This document shows, one piece after another, positions 8,961 to 16,958 of a DNA stretch of 64,000 bases (its first letter is position 1; each line of letters begins with the position of its first letter). The translations under genes were made by a program, and so were the position numbers. Source of the DNA: Pseudomonas cremoris (lineage in GTDB: Bacteria > Pseudomonadota > Gammaproteobacteria > Pseudomonadales > Pseudomonadaceae); contig NZ_JAAXCY010000010.1 in NCBI RefSeq assembly GCF_014230465.1, forward strand, positions 248,001-312,000, written 5' to 3'. The notes below the pieces were generated by a model. The model was not told where the DNA came from. It saw only the letters and a program-made list of their open reading frames with translations, and did not search any database.

Positions 8961-9067
8961 AAATGTGGGAGCGGGCTTGCTCGCGAATACGGAGTGTCAG
9001 ACTCGAATGAGTTGAATGACACACCGCATTCGCGAGCAAGTCGAATCGTCGCACCGCCGCTCCCACA
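8961..9067. repeat. REP pair (inverted), convergent intergenic
   Basis: A left arm beginning AAATGTGGGAGCGGGCTTGC and an inverted right arm with TTCGCGAGCAAG and CGCTCCCAC flank a short centre. The right arm carries extra bases between its two halves and is a degenerate copy. It sits between convergent otnI and the DeoR gene and may act as a two-way transcription stop. Confidence 0.8.
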
Positions 9068-9090
9068 GTTGATTGCATTTCAAGGGGGGA

Positions 9091-9912
9091 TCAGGTTGGC
9101 AGCGAATCCCCAGGCAACATCAACTCAATCCCCCGCTTGCGAATCCCATCCGCTGCCGCCGGGGCCAGGCCGTCGTCGCTGATGATCACGTCGAACGGCT
9201 CCAGCCCGGCGATGCGGTACATGCTGAACGTGCCGTACTTGGAACTGCTCGCCACCAGCACCACCTGGGACGCCGATTGCATCGCCACTTGCTTGACCTC
9301 CACCTTCAATGCCGAAGGCGTGGTGATACCCCTGTGCAAATCCCACGAGCTGGTGGACACAAACGCGATATCCGTGACCACCTGACGCAAGGTCGCCACC
9401 GCCAGCCCGCCGACGGACGAGTGATTGTCATGGTCCAACTGGCCGCCGGTGTGAATCACCGTCACTTGTTGCGCGTCCATCAGCGCCTGCACAATGCCGA
9501 AGTCGTTGGTCACTACCGTCATGCCTGACAGCGCCTTGATATACGGCACGATCTCCAGGGTGCTGGTGCCGGCGTCCAGGTACACGGTCATGTCCGCGTG
9601 CAGCAGTCGCGCCGCCAACCGGGCCATGGCTTGCTTCTGTGGAAGCTCCACCACGGCTTTGGATTGATGGCTCGGCTCGCTGTGCAACTGGCTGGCGATG
9701 CGCACCCCACCGGTCACCGAATAGGCCCGGCCTTCCTGCTCCAACAGCGCGATGTCGCGGCGTACGGTCATGTGCGAGCAGTCGAACATCTCCATCAACT
9801 GGTGCACGCTCATCACCTGATGCTTGCGCAACTGCCGCAGGATTTGCTCGCGACGCTGCTCGGGAATCATCGGGGCGCTGCTGTCGGGGGCGGTGTCCTT
9901 GGGGGTCGGCAT
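9091..9912 (-). CDS. DeoR/GlpR-family transcriptional regulator (YgbI-like)
   Basis: A 273-residue DeoR-family regulator with an N-terminal winged helix (about residues 20-75, including the recognition segment CSHMTVRRDIALLEQEG) and a C-terminal sugar-phosphate sensor domain. Conserved sensor-domain stretches are TVYLDAGTSTLEI and VVTNDFG. It is convergent with the tetronate operon, and enterobacterial ygb loci carry a DeoR-type gene (ygbI), so it is the likely local regulator. The effector is probably a phosphorylated intermediate of the pathway; this is inference from the family. Confidence 0.88.
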   Translation of the reverse strand: MPTPKDTAPDSSAPMIPEQRREQILRQLRKHQVMSVHQLMEMFDCSHMTVRRDIALLEQEGRAYSVTGGVRIASQLHSEPSHQSKAVVELPQKQAMARLAARLLHADMTVYLDAGTSTLEIVPYIKALSGMTVVTNDFGIVQALMDAQQVTVIHTGGQLDHDNHSSVGGLAVATLRQVVTDIAFVSTSSWDLHRGITTPSALKVEVKQVAMQSASQVVLVASSSKYGTFSMYRIAGLEPFDVIISDDGLAPAAADGIRKRGIELMLPGDSLPT

Positions 9913-9973
9913 TAAGGCTCCGGATCGGTTTGGCTAAGGTCGGGAAACTGCCGCACATAGTAGCGAATACACG

Positions 9974-10007
9974 CGGCGTTCGCCTGCCCCCTTGCAGGCG
10001 AACGCCG
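9974..10007 (-). terminator. strong hairpin downstream of the chemoreceptor gene
   Basis: A perfect 13-base stem (CGGCGTTCGCCTG paired with CAGGCGAACGCCG) with a short C-rich loop starts 11 bases after the chemoreceptor stop. No clear U-tract follows, so it may be a terminator or an mRNA 3' stabiliser. Confidence 0.55.
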
Positions 10008-10018
10008 TGGGAAGCGGC

Positions 10019-11962
10019 CTAGAACTTGAAGCGGCCCACCAACCCTTTGAGCTGGCCGGAAATGTCTGTCAGCCGGCCTGACCCGGTCTGCGCCGAGTGG
10101 GCGAAGCCTTCCACCAGTTGCGCATCGGCATGGATCTGCGCGATATGGCGGTTGATCTCTTCGGCCACTTGGTGCTGTTCTTCGGCAGCGGTGGCGATCT
10201 GGGTGTTTTGGTCGCGGATCGAGTCCACCGAACCACGGATCTTGTCGAAGCTGTCGCGGGCCTGTTGGATACGTTCCACGCTGGTGTGGGACACCAGCAG
10301 GCTGCCTTGCATCTGCTGCGTCACTTCCTGGGTGCGACGGGCAAGGTTGCCCAGCAGGCTGTCGATCTCGCCGGTGGAATCGGCGGTGCGGCGGGCCAGG
10401 GCGCGGACCTCGTCGGCCACGACCGCAAAGCCGCGGCCCTGGTCGCCGGCGCGTGCCGCCTCGATAGCCGCGTTGAGCGCCAGCAAGTTGGTCTGCTCGG
10501 CAATCGAACGGATGGTATCGAGGATAGTGTTGATGTTCTGGCTGTCCTGCTCCAGCAACTGCATGGTCTGGGTCGACTTTTGCAGGTCTTCACTGAGCTT
10601 GAGCACGCTGCCGGTGGCTTCGCCGATGTGCTGCTGGCCGTCGTGCACATCGCGATAACCTTCATCGGCGCTGGTGGCGGCAGCGCTGCAGGAGCGCGCG
10701 ACTTCGTTGGCGGTGGCCACCATTTCGTTGAACGCGGTGCTCACCAGCTCCACGGCTTCGCGCTGCCGGCCAGCAGCCTGGTTCATGTTGTTGGCCACTT
10801 CGCTGGTGTCGGCGGCGGCGGTTTGCAGGTCGGAAGAGGCGTTGCCGATGCGCTGCACCAGTTGGGCGATCATGCTCAGGAACTGGTTGAACCAGCCCGC
10901 CAGGCTGGCGGTTTCGTCCTTGCCCTGCACTTTGAGTTGGCGGGTCAGGTCGCCTTCACCCTCGGCAATTTCTTGCAGGCCGTCGGCCACGCCACGGATC
11001 GGGCGCACAATCACGCTGGCGAAACTGGCGCCGACAATCGCAAAGACCACCGCCAATGCGGCGGCAATAGCCGCGATCAACCAGGTGAGGCTGGTGGCGC
11101 CAGCCATCACTTCTTCGCGCTTGATCAGGCCAATAAAGCGCCAGCCCAGGTCTTTGGAGCTGACCACGTTGGCCATGTAGGCCACGCCATCGATGTCGAT
11201 CTGGGTCACGCCGTCGCCGCGCTTGGCCAGTTCGGCGTAGTTGGGGCCCAGGTCGGCCATGGGTTTGAAGTTGTGCTTGGCATCGCTGGGGTCGACCAGC
11301 ACGTTGCCGTTTGCTTCCACCAGCATCAGGTAGCCGCTGTCGCCCAACTTGATGTTGCGCACCAATTCGGTGAGCTGCTTGAGCGACACGTCCAGGCCAA
11401 CTACACCGAGGACGTTGCCGGTGGCATCGGCGACGGTGTGCACGGTGCCGATCAGCACCACGTCGTCCGGCGCCCAGTAGTAGGCGCCCGTGCGTACGGT
11501 GGTGCCCGGTGCGGCGATGGCGGCCTTGTACCAGGGGCGTACGCGTGGGTCGTAGTTGTTCAGTTTGGTGTCGTCCGGCCAGCTGGCGTAGCCGCCGTCG
11601 GCGAGGCCCAGTGACAGGTAGGCGGTGCTGGGGTGGCTTTTGGCGAACTGGTCGAAAATCGCCAGCAGCTCTTTATTCGTTGGTGTGAGCGGGATTTGCG
11701 CGGCGTCGGCGCCGGCGTAGCTCTTGAGGTCCTTGGCCGCGACAACGCGCGGGTCCTTGGCCACGTACTCGACGTTTTGGCTGATGCCGTCGAAGAACTG
11801 CTTCATGCCATTGTCGATCTGACGGATCTCGCGGCCGCTGCTGTCGAGGAAGTTGGCCAGGGCCCCGTCACGCACATTCAGCACGACCAATACAGCCACC
11901 AGGACAACCGGGACGCACGCGATGGCCGCAAACGCCCAGGTCAGCTTTTGCTTGATGTTCAT
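10019..11962 (-). CDS. methyl-accepting chemotaxis protein with dCache sensor
   Basis: A 647-residue transmembrane chemoreceptor. TM1 is about residues 9-31 and a large periplasmic dCache_1-type sensor fills about 35-285. TM2 is about 290-315, followed by a HAMP domain ([16 protein letters not shown]) and a signalling domain whose hairpin tip holds [18 protein letters not shown]. The sensor contains RVRPWY followed by a downstream VVGLDVS segment, similar to the arginine, tryptophan, tyrosine and aspartate pattern of amino-acid-binding dCache receptors such as PctA. An amino-acid or related amine ligand is therefore possible but unproven. It is transcribed alone. Confidence 0.93.
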   Translation of the reverse strand: MNIKQKLTWAFAAIACVPVVLVAVLVVLNVRDGALANFLDSSGREIRQIDNGMKQFFDGISQNVEYVAKDPRVVAAKDLKSYAGADAAQIPLTPTNKELLAIFDQFAKSHPSTAYLSLGLADGGYASWPDDTKLNNYDPRVRPWYKAAIAAPGTTVRTGAYYWAPDDVVLIGTVHTVADATGNVLGVVGLDVSLKQLTELVRNIKLGDSGYLMLVEANGNVLVDPSDAKHNFKPMADLGPNYAELAKRGDGVTQIDIDGVAYMANVVSSKDLGWRFIGLIKREEVMAGATSLTWLIAAIAAALAVVFAIVGASFASVIVRPIRGVADGLQEIAEGEGDLTRQLKVQGKDETASLAGWFNQFLSMIAQLVQRIGNASSDLQTAAADTSEVANNMNQAAGRQREAVELVSTAFNEMVATANEVARSCSAAATSADEGYRDVHDGQQHIGEATGSVLKLSEDLQKSTQTMQLLEQDSQNINTILDTIRSIAEQTNLLALNAAIEAARAGDQGRGFAVVADEVRALARRTADSTGEIDSLLGNLARRTQEVTQQMQGSLLVSHTSVERIQQARDSFDKIRGSVDSIRDQNTQIATAAEEQHQVAEEINRHIAQIHADAQLVEGFAHSAQTGSGRLTDISGQLKGLVGRFKF

Positions 11963-12119
11963 GATTTCTCCTGCGGGTATTTATAGTTTTGGCAAGGAAG
12001 GAAACGGTAGCGGTGGCGTCGCATGTGTTGTTATTGAGGGGGTATGGCCCATGCGTACCCTCGGTATATCGACCGATGGGTCACGCACTTTAGGCCAGTA
12101 ATACAGGGCGGACGGACGG

Positions 12120-13010
12120 TTAGCCGATTCGGTCGCCACCCAGCGCATCACGCTGCATCGACTGCAGGTTTTTCTCGATGGTTTCGCAGATGGTTTCCAT
12201 CTGGATCTGGTGTTCGCTTGCGCGGAAGGGGCTTTGCAGATCGGTGCCGATGCGTTCGATGGCCAGCAGCATGAAACCCACCACGGTTGACGCCAGTGGG
12301 GTAAACCAGCCGAGGGATTCCACCAAGCCTATCGGCACGATCAGGCAGAACAACGAAATAAACAGGCGCGGGAAGTACACGTAGGGATAGGGCAATGGGG
12401 TGTTGGCGATGCGCTCCATGCCGCCCTGGGCGTTCGACAAGTCCACCAGCGTAGACTCCAGGCGCGCCAGGCGAATGCTGTCCAGGTGGCCGGCCTTGTA
12501 TTCCTTGGCCAGCAACGCCGCTGATCCGGTGAGGATATCGTTGGCAAAGTTATTGGTGGCGCCGCTGCGGGCAAATTCATCCGATGGGATAAACGCACGC
12601 ACTTCGTCGGGGCACGGCTGGCCCTTGAGGTGGGCAGCCAGGCAATTCACATAAGCGACATGACGGCGCAGTAGGGTGGCTTTGACCGGGTTTACCTCGT
12701 TGCCGGGGTCATCCAGCAAGGTCAGTACCTGGCGGGCAAAACTGCGCGAGTTGTTGACCATCGCGCCCCACAGTGTGCGGGCTTCCCACCAGCGGTTGTA
12801 GGCGCTGCTGTTGCGAAAGCTGATGAGCACAATCAGTGCCGAACCCAGCAGGGTCAGCGGCATCAGCGGCAGATTCAGTTTGGCGTTGAGAAACAGCATG
12901 AAGTCCACGGTGACAGCGATGTCCCACAGCAACAGCCAGAACAGGGCCCAGCCCACGTAGCCCATGGTCTTGATGATCAGGCGGTATTTTTTGACGATGG
13001 CGGCTTTCAA
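12120..13010 (-). CDS. bestrophin family protein (YneE/UPF0187)
   Basis: A 296-residue integral membrane protein of the bestrophin/UPF0187 family. The signature is the SFRNSSAYNRWWEAR segment near residue 65, followed by LWGAMVNNSRSFARQ. Hydrophobic segments lie near residues 15-40, 45-60 and 205-245. Bacterial bestrophins form pentameric ion channels; known homologues conduct cations while animal ones conduct chloride. Length is normal. It is a single gene, not visibly tied to the neighbouring arsR or the chemoreceptor. Confidence 0.88.
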   Translation of the reverse strand: MKAAIVKKYRLIIKTMGYVGWALFWLLLWDIAVTVDFMLFLNAKLNLPLMPLTLLGSALIVLISFRNSSAYNRWWEARTLWGAMVNNSRSFARQVLTLLDDPGNEVNPVKATLLRRHVAYVNCLAAHLKGQPCPDEVRAFIPSDEFARSGATNNFANDILTGSAALLAKEYKAGHLDSIRLARLESTLVDLSNAQGGMERIANTPLPYPYVYFPRLFISLFCLIVPIGLVESLGWFTPLASTVVGFMLLAIERIGTDLQSPFRASEHQIQMETICETIEKNLQSMQRDALGGDRIG

Positions 13011-13100
13011 ACGAGGACCTCGCGGCGAGCGGTAAGCAACAGTGCCTTAGCTCGGACGCGGGGTAGGGGGGAAAGGTTCGCAGGTTAGCTGAAGCGAAAC

Positions 13101-13409
13101 TTAATGCTGGGCCAGGATGCTTGCCAGCAACCCGGGAAACCGTCCTTCAAGATCGTCGGCCCGCAATGCGTTCATGTGGGTGGTGCCCACGCTGCGGGTT
13201 TGCACCAACCCGGCATCACGCAACACGCGAAAGTGGTGAGACATGCTGGACTTGGGCCGCCCGCCGTCCAGTTCACCACAGGTGGCCTCGGGCACGCCGG
13301 CCAGGCAGCGCACGATTTCCAGGCGCACCGGATCGCTCAGGGCGTAGAGCACGCGTTCGAGGGTCAGGTCTTGCAGGGCTGGGTGTTTGAAGGCTCGCAT
13401 GGGGCGCAT
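13101..13409 (-). CDS. ArsR-family transcriptional regulator next to xenA
   Basis: A 102-residue winged-helix repressor of the ArsR family. The helix-turn-helix core is LSDPVRLEIVRCLAG followed by the recognition helix KSSMSHHFRVLRDAGLV. No metal-binding cysteine pair (CVC type) is seen; the one cysteine near residue 44 lies in ATCGELDGG. A non-metal, possibly redox or electrophile signal is therefore likelier. It is divergent from the xenobiotic reductase gene and a 9-base inverted repeat lies between them. A second in-frame ATG three codons downstream is also possible. Confidence 0.88.
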   Translation of the reverse strand: MRPMRAFKHPALQDLTLERVLYALSDPVRLEIVRCLAGVPEATCGELDGGRPKSSMSHHFRVLRDAGLVQTRSVGTTHMNALRADDLEGRFPGLLASILAQH

Positions 13410-13435
13410 GATAACTGGGGGTTTCGTTCAAGGCT

Positions 13436-13459
13436 ATAGTTCGACTACTATCGAACTAT
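13436..13459. promoter_or_regulatory. inverted repeat, probable ArsR operator for xenA
   Basis: ATAGTTCGA and TCGAACTAT form a perfect 9-base inverted repeat with a 6-base spacer in the arsR-xenA divergent region. The size and spacing fit an ArsR dimer site. A further partial copy CTATCGAA follows at once. Confidence 0.65.
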
Positions 13460-13490
13460 CGAATCATCCACACACTTGCTGGAGTCAACC

Positions 13491-14582
13491 ATGTCCGCAT
13501 TGTTCGAACCGTTCAAACTCAAAGACGTCACCCTGCGCAATCGCATCGCCATCCCGCCGATGTGCCAGTACATGGCCGATGATGGCATCGTCAACGACTG
13601 GCACCATGTGCATTTGGCCGGTATGGCCCGTGGCGGGGCAGGGCTGGTGGTGGTCGAAGCCACTGCGGTGGCGCCGGAAGGCCGTATCACCCCAGGCTGC
13701 ACCGGCTTGTGGAGCGACGCACACGCCCAAGCGTTCGAGCCGATCGTCAAAGCCATCAAGGCCGCAGGCTCCGTGCCGGGCATCCAGATCGGCCACGCCG
13801 GGCGTAAAGCCAGCGCCAACCGCCCGTGGGAAGGCGATGACCATATGGCAGCCTCCGATGCACGCCGCTGGGAAACCATCGCGCCGTCGGCCATTGCGTT
13901 TGGTGCCAACCTGCCGCAAGTGCCCCGCGCCATGACCCTGGACGACATCGCCCGCGTACGCCAGGACTTCGTCGACGCCGCCCGCCGTGCCCGTGACGCC
14001 GGTTTTGAGTGGATTGAACTGCACTTCGCCCACGGTTACCTGGGCCAAAGCTTCTTCTCTGAACACTCCAACCAGCGCACCGACGCCTATGGCGGCAGCC
14101 TTGACAACCGCAGCCGTTTCCTCTTGGAAACCCTGGCCGCCGTGCGTGAAGTCTGGCCAGAAAACCTGCCGCTGACCGCGCGTTTTGGCGTGATTGAATA
14201 TGACGGTCGCGACGAGCAGACCCTCGCCGAGTCCATCGAACTGGCGCGTAACTTCAAGGCCGGCGGCCTCGACCTGCTGAGCGTCAGTGTCGGTTTCACC
14301 ATTCCCGATACCAACATCCCGTGGGGCCCGGCCTTCCTGGGCCCAATCGCCGAACGCGTGCGCCGTGAAGCCGGTATCCCCGTCACCTCGGCCTGGGGTT
14401 TTGGCACGCCACAACTGGCCGAAGGTGCGTTGCAGGCTGGGCAGCTGGATCTGGTTTCGGTGGGCCGTGCACATTTGGCTGACCCGCATTGGGCGTACTT
14501 TGCGGCCAAGGAGCTGGGGGTTGAGAAGTCGTCATGGACCTTGCCGGCGCCATACGCGCATTGGTTGGAGCGGTATCGCTGA
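13491..14582 (+). CDS. xenA: xenobiotic reductase XenA (old yellow enzyme, NADH:flavin oxidoreductase)
   Basis: A 363-residue FMN-dependent ene-reductase, the length of P. putida XenA. It reduces activated C=C bonds and nitro compounds such as nitroglycerin with NAD(P)H. The TIM barrel begins LFEPFKLKDVTLRNRIAI. C25 in PPMCQY is the redox-tuning cysteine of the XenA/YqjM class, and the active-site histidine and tyrosine are in the ELHFAHGYL segment. The ATG at 13491 follows CTGGAGT. It is divergent from an ArsR repressor with an inverted repeat between them, and a strong terminator follows. Confidence 0.95.
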   Translation: MSALFEPFKLKDVTLRNRIAIPPMCQYMADDGIVNDWHHVHLAGMARGGAGLVVVEATAVAPEGRITPGCTGLWSDAHAQAFEPIVKAIKAAGSVPGIQIGHAGRKASANRPWEGDDHMAASDARRWETIAPSAIAFGANLPQVPRAMTLDDIARVRQDFVDAARRARDAGFEWIELHFAHGYLGQSFFSEHSNQRTDAYGGSLDNRSRFLLETLAAVREVWPENLPLTARFGVIEYDGRDEQTLAESIELARNFKAGGLDLLSVSVGFTIPDTNIPWGPAFLGPIAERVRREAGIPVTSAWGFGTPQLAEGALQAGQLDLVSVGRAHLADPHWAYFAAKELGVEKSSWTLPAPYAHWLERYR

Positions 14583-14604
14583 GGCGAACCGAGTGTGATT
14601 CGAC

Positions 14605-14631
14605 AGCCACTCGCAAGAGTGGCTTTTTTTT
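14605..14631 (+). terminator. rho-independent terminator of xenA
   Basis: The stem AGCCACTC / GAGTGGCT with a GCAA loop is followed by seven T residues. Confidence 0.92.
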
Positions 14632-14678
14632 GCGACGGGTTTTCATCAAGTGGATACAAAGCTGTTACTCAAAAAATA

Positions 14679-14697
14679 GTGAATGAGAACGCATATC
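14679..14697 (+). promoter_or_regulatory. candidate Fur box upstream of TonB receptor
   Basis: GTGAATGAGAACGCATATC matches the 19-base consensus GATAATGATAATCATTATC at 12 positions. It lies about 90 bases before the receptor start codon, as expected for iron-repressed siderophore uptake. Confidence 0.45.
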
Positions 14698-14711
14698 AAT
14701 AATTGGTAAGT

Positions 14712-14721
14712 TGGTATACCA
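14712..14721. promoter_or_regulatory. TGGTATACCA palindrome upstream of TonB receptor
   Basis: A perfect 10-base dyad, identical to the core of the 3545-3556 palindrome. It sits between the possible Fur box and the receptor start codon. Confidence 0.35.
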
Positions 14722-14784
14722 TCCTGCCGCGAAAATCTGGCAGGTATGCCACCCCATCTGGCTCATTCACTAGGTTCCTCCCCT

Positions 14785-16911
14785 ATGCGTCGTACCCTGG
14801 TTTCCATCTGTGTGCTTCAGGCGTTTTCCCCTTTGAGTTGGGCCGAAGTCGAGCCGGTCGAAAAAGCCGGTCTTGAGTTGCAGGCCACCAACATCACCGG
14901 CACTGCCGACTATGAAACCGCCCAGGGGCCGGTGCAGGGATACCGCGCCACGCGTTCGGCCAGTGCGACGCGTACCGATACCTCCATCCATGAAACCCCG
15001 CAGTCCATCAGCGTCGTGACAAAGGACGCGGTCGAAGACATCGGCGCCACTCGCTTGCAGGACGCGCTGGACTACGCCGGTGGCGTTGGCCGTGCCAACA
15101 ACTTCGGCGGGCAGGGCCTCACCACCTTTACCGTGCGGGGCTTCACCACCGGCGAGTTCTACCGCAACGGCTTCCCGATCAACCGTGGCTACCCGAACAT
15201 GCCGGACGCCAACACCATCGAGCGCCTTGAAGTGCTACGCGGCCCGGCGACCATGCTCTACGGCCGTGGCGATCCGGGCGGCACGTTCAACGTGGTGTCC
15301 AAGCAACCGCTGCCTGAGCGCACCGTGACCCTGGGCAGCCAGTTAAGCGATCAGGGCATGCGTCGCGGCACGCTGGATGCTTCCGGCCCGCTGGATGATG
15401 AAGGCCGCTTGGCCTATCGCCTGAACGTGGTAGGCGAGGGCGGTGACACCTTCCGTGACCATGTGGAGACCGAGCGCTATGGCGTCACCCCGGTGATCAC
15501 CTGGCAGGCCACCGAAGACACCAAGCTGATCTTCGAAGGCGACTTCATGCGCAACAACCATCCGCTGGATCGTGGTCTCACGCGCTACGCAAACCAGAAA
15601 GGCACGCCATCTCGCGACACCTTCTGGGGCGAGAAAGACATCGGCAAACTGCACAACGACAACAGCATGGCGCAGCTGCGTTTTGAGCACCTGCTAAACG
15701 ACAACTGGACCTTGGGCGGTGGCTTCCAATGGCTGGACGGCACCCTGCAAGGCAATGCGATCGAAGCCAACAGCCTGGCTGCTGACGGCCGCACCCTCAG
15801 CCGTAACTTCAACTACCGCAAGCTGGAGTGGACCGACAAAGACACCCAGCTCAACCTCACTGGCCATTTTTCCACCGGCGGTTTTGAGCACACCCTGCTC
15901 ACAGGCGTGGAGTTCGAAGACTACGACTACAAGTCGATCATCCAGCGTTCCAGCGGTGCGGCGGGCACTTATCCAATCGATATCTTCAACCCGGTCTACG
16001 GCCAGCCGCGCCCGGCGCTGACGCGCACGCCGACCCACGACAAGGAAAACCTCAAGACCTACGCCGCCTTCGTCCAGGACCAGGTCGCGCTCACCGAGCG
16101 CCTCAAAGTGCTGGCGGGCGCGCGTTTCGAGCGCTTTGAACACGACTACCACACCTATGTGCCGGGCGGTAAAAGCTGGGAAGCCAGCGACAACGCCGTC
16201 ACTCCACGCGTGGGCGTGACCTATGACCTGACCGAGACCGTCGCGGTCTACGCCGACGCCGCACGTTCGTTCAAGCCCAATACTGGCGCCAGCCGCCAAG
16301 GCGGTGGATTTGAACCGGAAAAAGGCAAGTCCTATGAGATGGGCATCAAGTGGGAAGCGCTGGATCACGCGTTGAGCGTCGACGCGGCGATCTACCAGAT
16401 CGAGAAGAAAAACGTGCTCACCACCGACCCTGTGGATTCCACGTTCAGCGTGGCCGCCGGCCAAGTCCGCAGCCGTGGTTTCGACCTGAATGTAGCCGGC
16501 AACCTCACGCCTGAATGGCGCGTGATCGGAGGCTACGCCTACGTGGACGCCGAGGTTACCAAGGACAACAGCATCCGCGTCGGCTCTCGACTGGCCAACA
16601 TCCCGCGCAGCAGTTTCAGTTTGCTCAACGTCTACGAGTTCCAGGACGGTGCCCTTAAGGGCCTGGGCCTTGGCGCCGGTAGCAAGTATGTCGCTGAACG
16701 TGTTGGCCAGACCTCCAACACACCGTTCTCGATGGGCGCGTACACCGTCGTCGACCTGCTCAGCTACTACAAGGTCAACGAAAAAGTACGGCTGAACCTG
16801 GACGTGAAGAACCTGTTCAACCGCGATTATGAAGAGGGCGCGTTCGGCAACATCTACGCCTACCCGGGCGCACCGCGCACGTTGCAGGTCGGCATTGCCT
16901 ACACCCTGTAA
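14785..16911 (+). CDS. TonB-dependent siderophore receptor
   Basis: A 708-residue outer-membrane receptor. A signal peptide of about 20 residues (ending PLSWA) is followed by a plug domain of about 60-165, with SIHETPQSISVVT and the LRGPATMLYGRGDPGG motif. The C-terminal 22-strand barrel ends in an IAYTL beta-signal. There is no N-terminal secretin/STN signalling domain, and no sigma/anti-sigma pair nearby, so it is a plain transporter and not a surface-signalling receptor. The ATG at 14785 is chosen because it starts the signal peptide. The plug and barrel resemble ferrichrome/hydroxamate receptors (FhuA/FoxA type), but the siderophore is not identifiable. Confidence 0.92.
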   Translation: MRRTLVSICVLQAFSPLSWAEVEPVEKAGLELQATNITGTADYETAQGPVQGYRATRSASATRTDTSIHETPQSISVVTKDAVEDIGATRLQDALDYAGGVGRANNFGGQGLTTFTVRGFTTGEFYRNGFPINRGYPNMPDANTIERLEVLRGPATMLYGRGDPGGTFNVVSKQPLPERTVTLGSQLSDQGMRRGTLDASGPLDDEGRLAYRLNVVGEGGDTFRDHVETERYGVTPVITWQATEDTKLIFEGDFMRNNHPLDRGLTRYANQKGTPSRDTFWGEKDIGKLHNDNSMAQLRFEHLLNDNWTLGGGFQWLDGTLQGNAIEANSLAADGRTLSRNFNYRKLEWTDKDTQLNLTGHFSTGGFEHTLLTGVEFEDYDYKSIIQRSSGAAGTYPIDIFNPVYGQPRPALTRTPTHDKENLKTYAAFVQDQVALTERLKVLAGARFERFEHDYHTYVPGGKSWEASDNAVTPRVGVTYDLTETVAVYADAARSFKPNTGASRQGGGFEPEKGKSYEMGIKWEALDHALSVDAAIYQIEKKNVLTTDPVDSTFSVAAGQVRSRGFDLNVAGNLTPEWRVIGGYAYVDAEVTKDNSIRVGSRLANIPRSSFSLLNVYEFQDGALKGLGLGAGSKYVAERVGQTSNTPFSMGAYTVVDLLSYYKVNEKVRLNLDVKNLFNRDYEEGAFGNIYAYPGAPRTLQVGIAYTL

Positions 16912-16919
16912 AGGCAAAG

Positions 16920-16952
16920 CCGCTTGCAATCACGCAGTGTGATTGCAAGCGG
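16920..16952. terminator. bidirectional hairpin between TonB receptor and aspartase genes
   Basis: A perfect 14-base stem (CCGCTTGCAATCAC / GTGATTGCAAGCGG) with a 5-base loop lies between the two convergent stop codons. It has no long T-run on either side. Confidence 0.7.
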
Positions 16953-16958
16953 TAGTCG

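Noticed and set aside
10097..11614. 505-codon plus-strand frame opposite the chemoreceptor
   Set aside because: It has no recognisable domain, and the minus strand encodes a full methyl-accepting chemotaxis protein.
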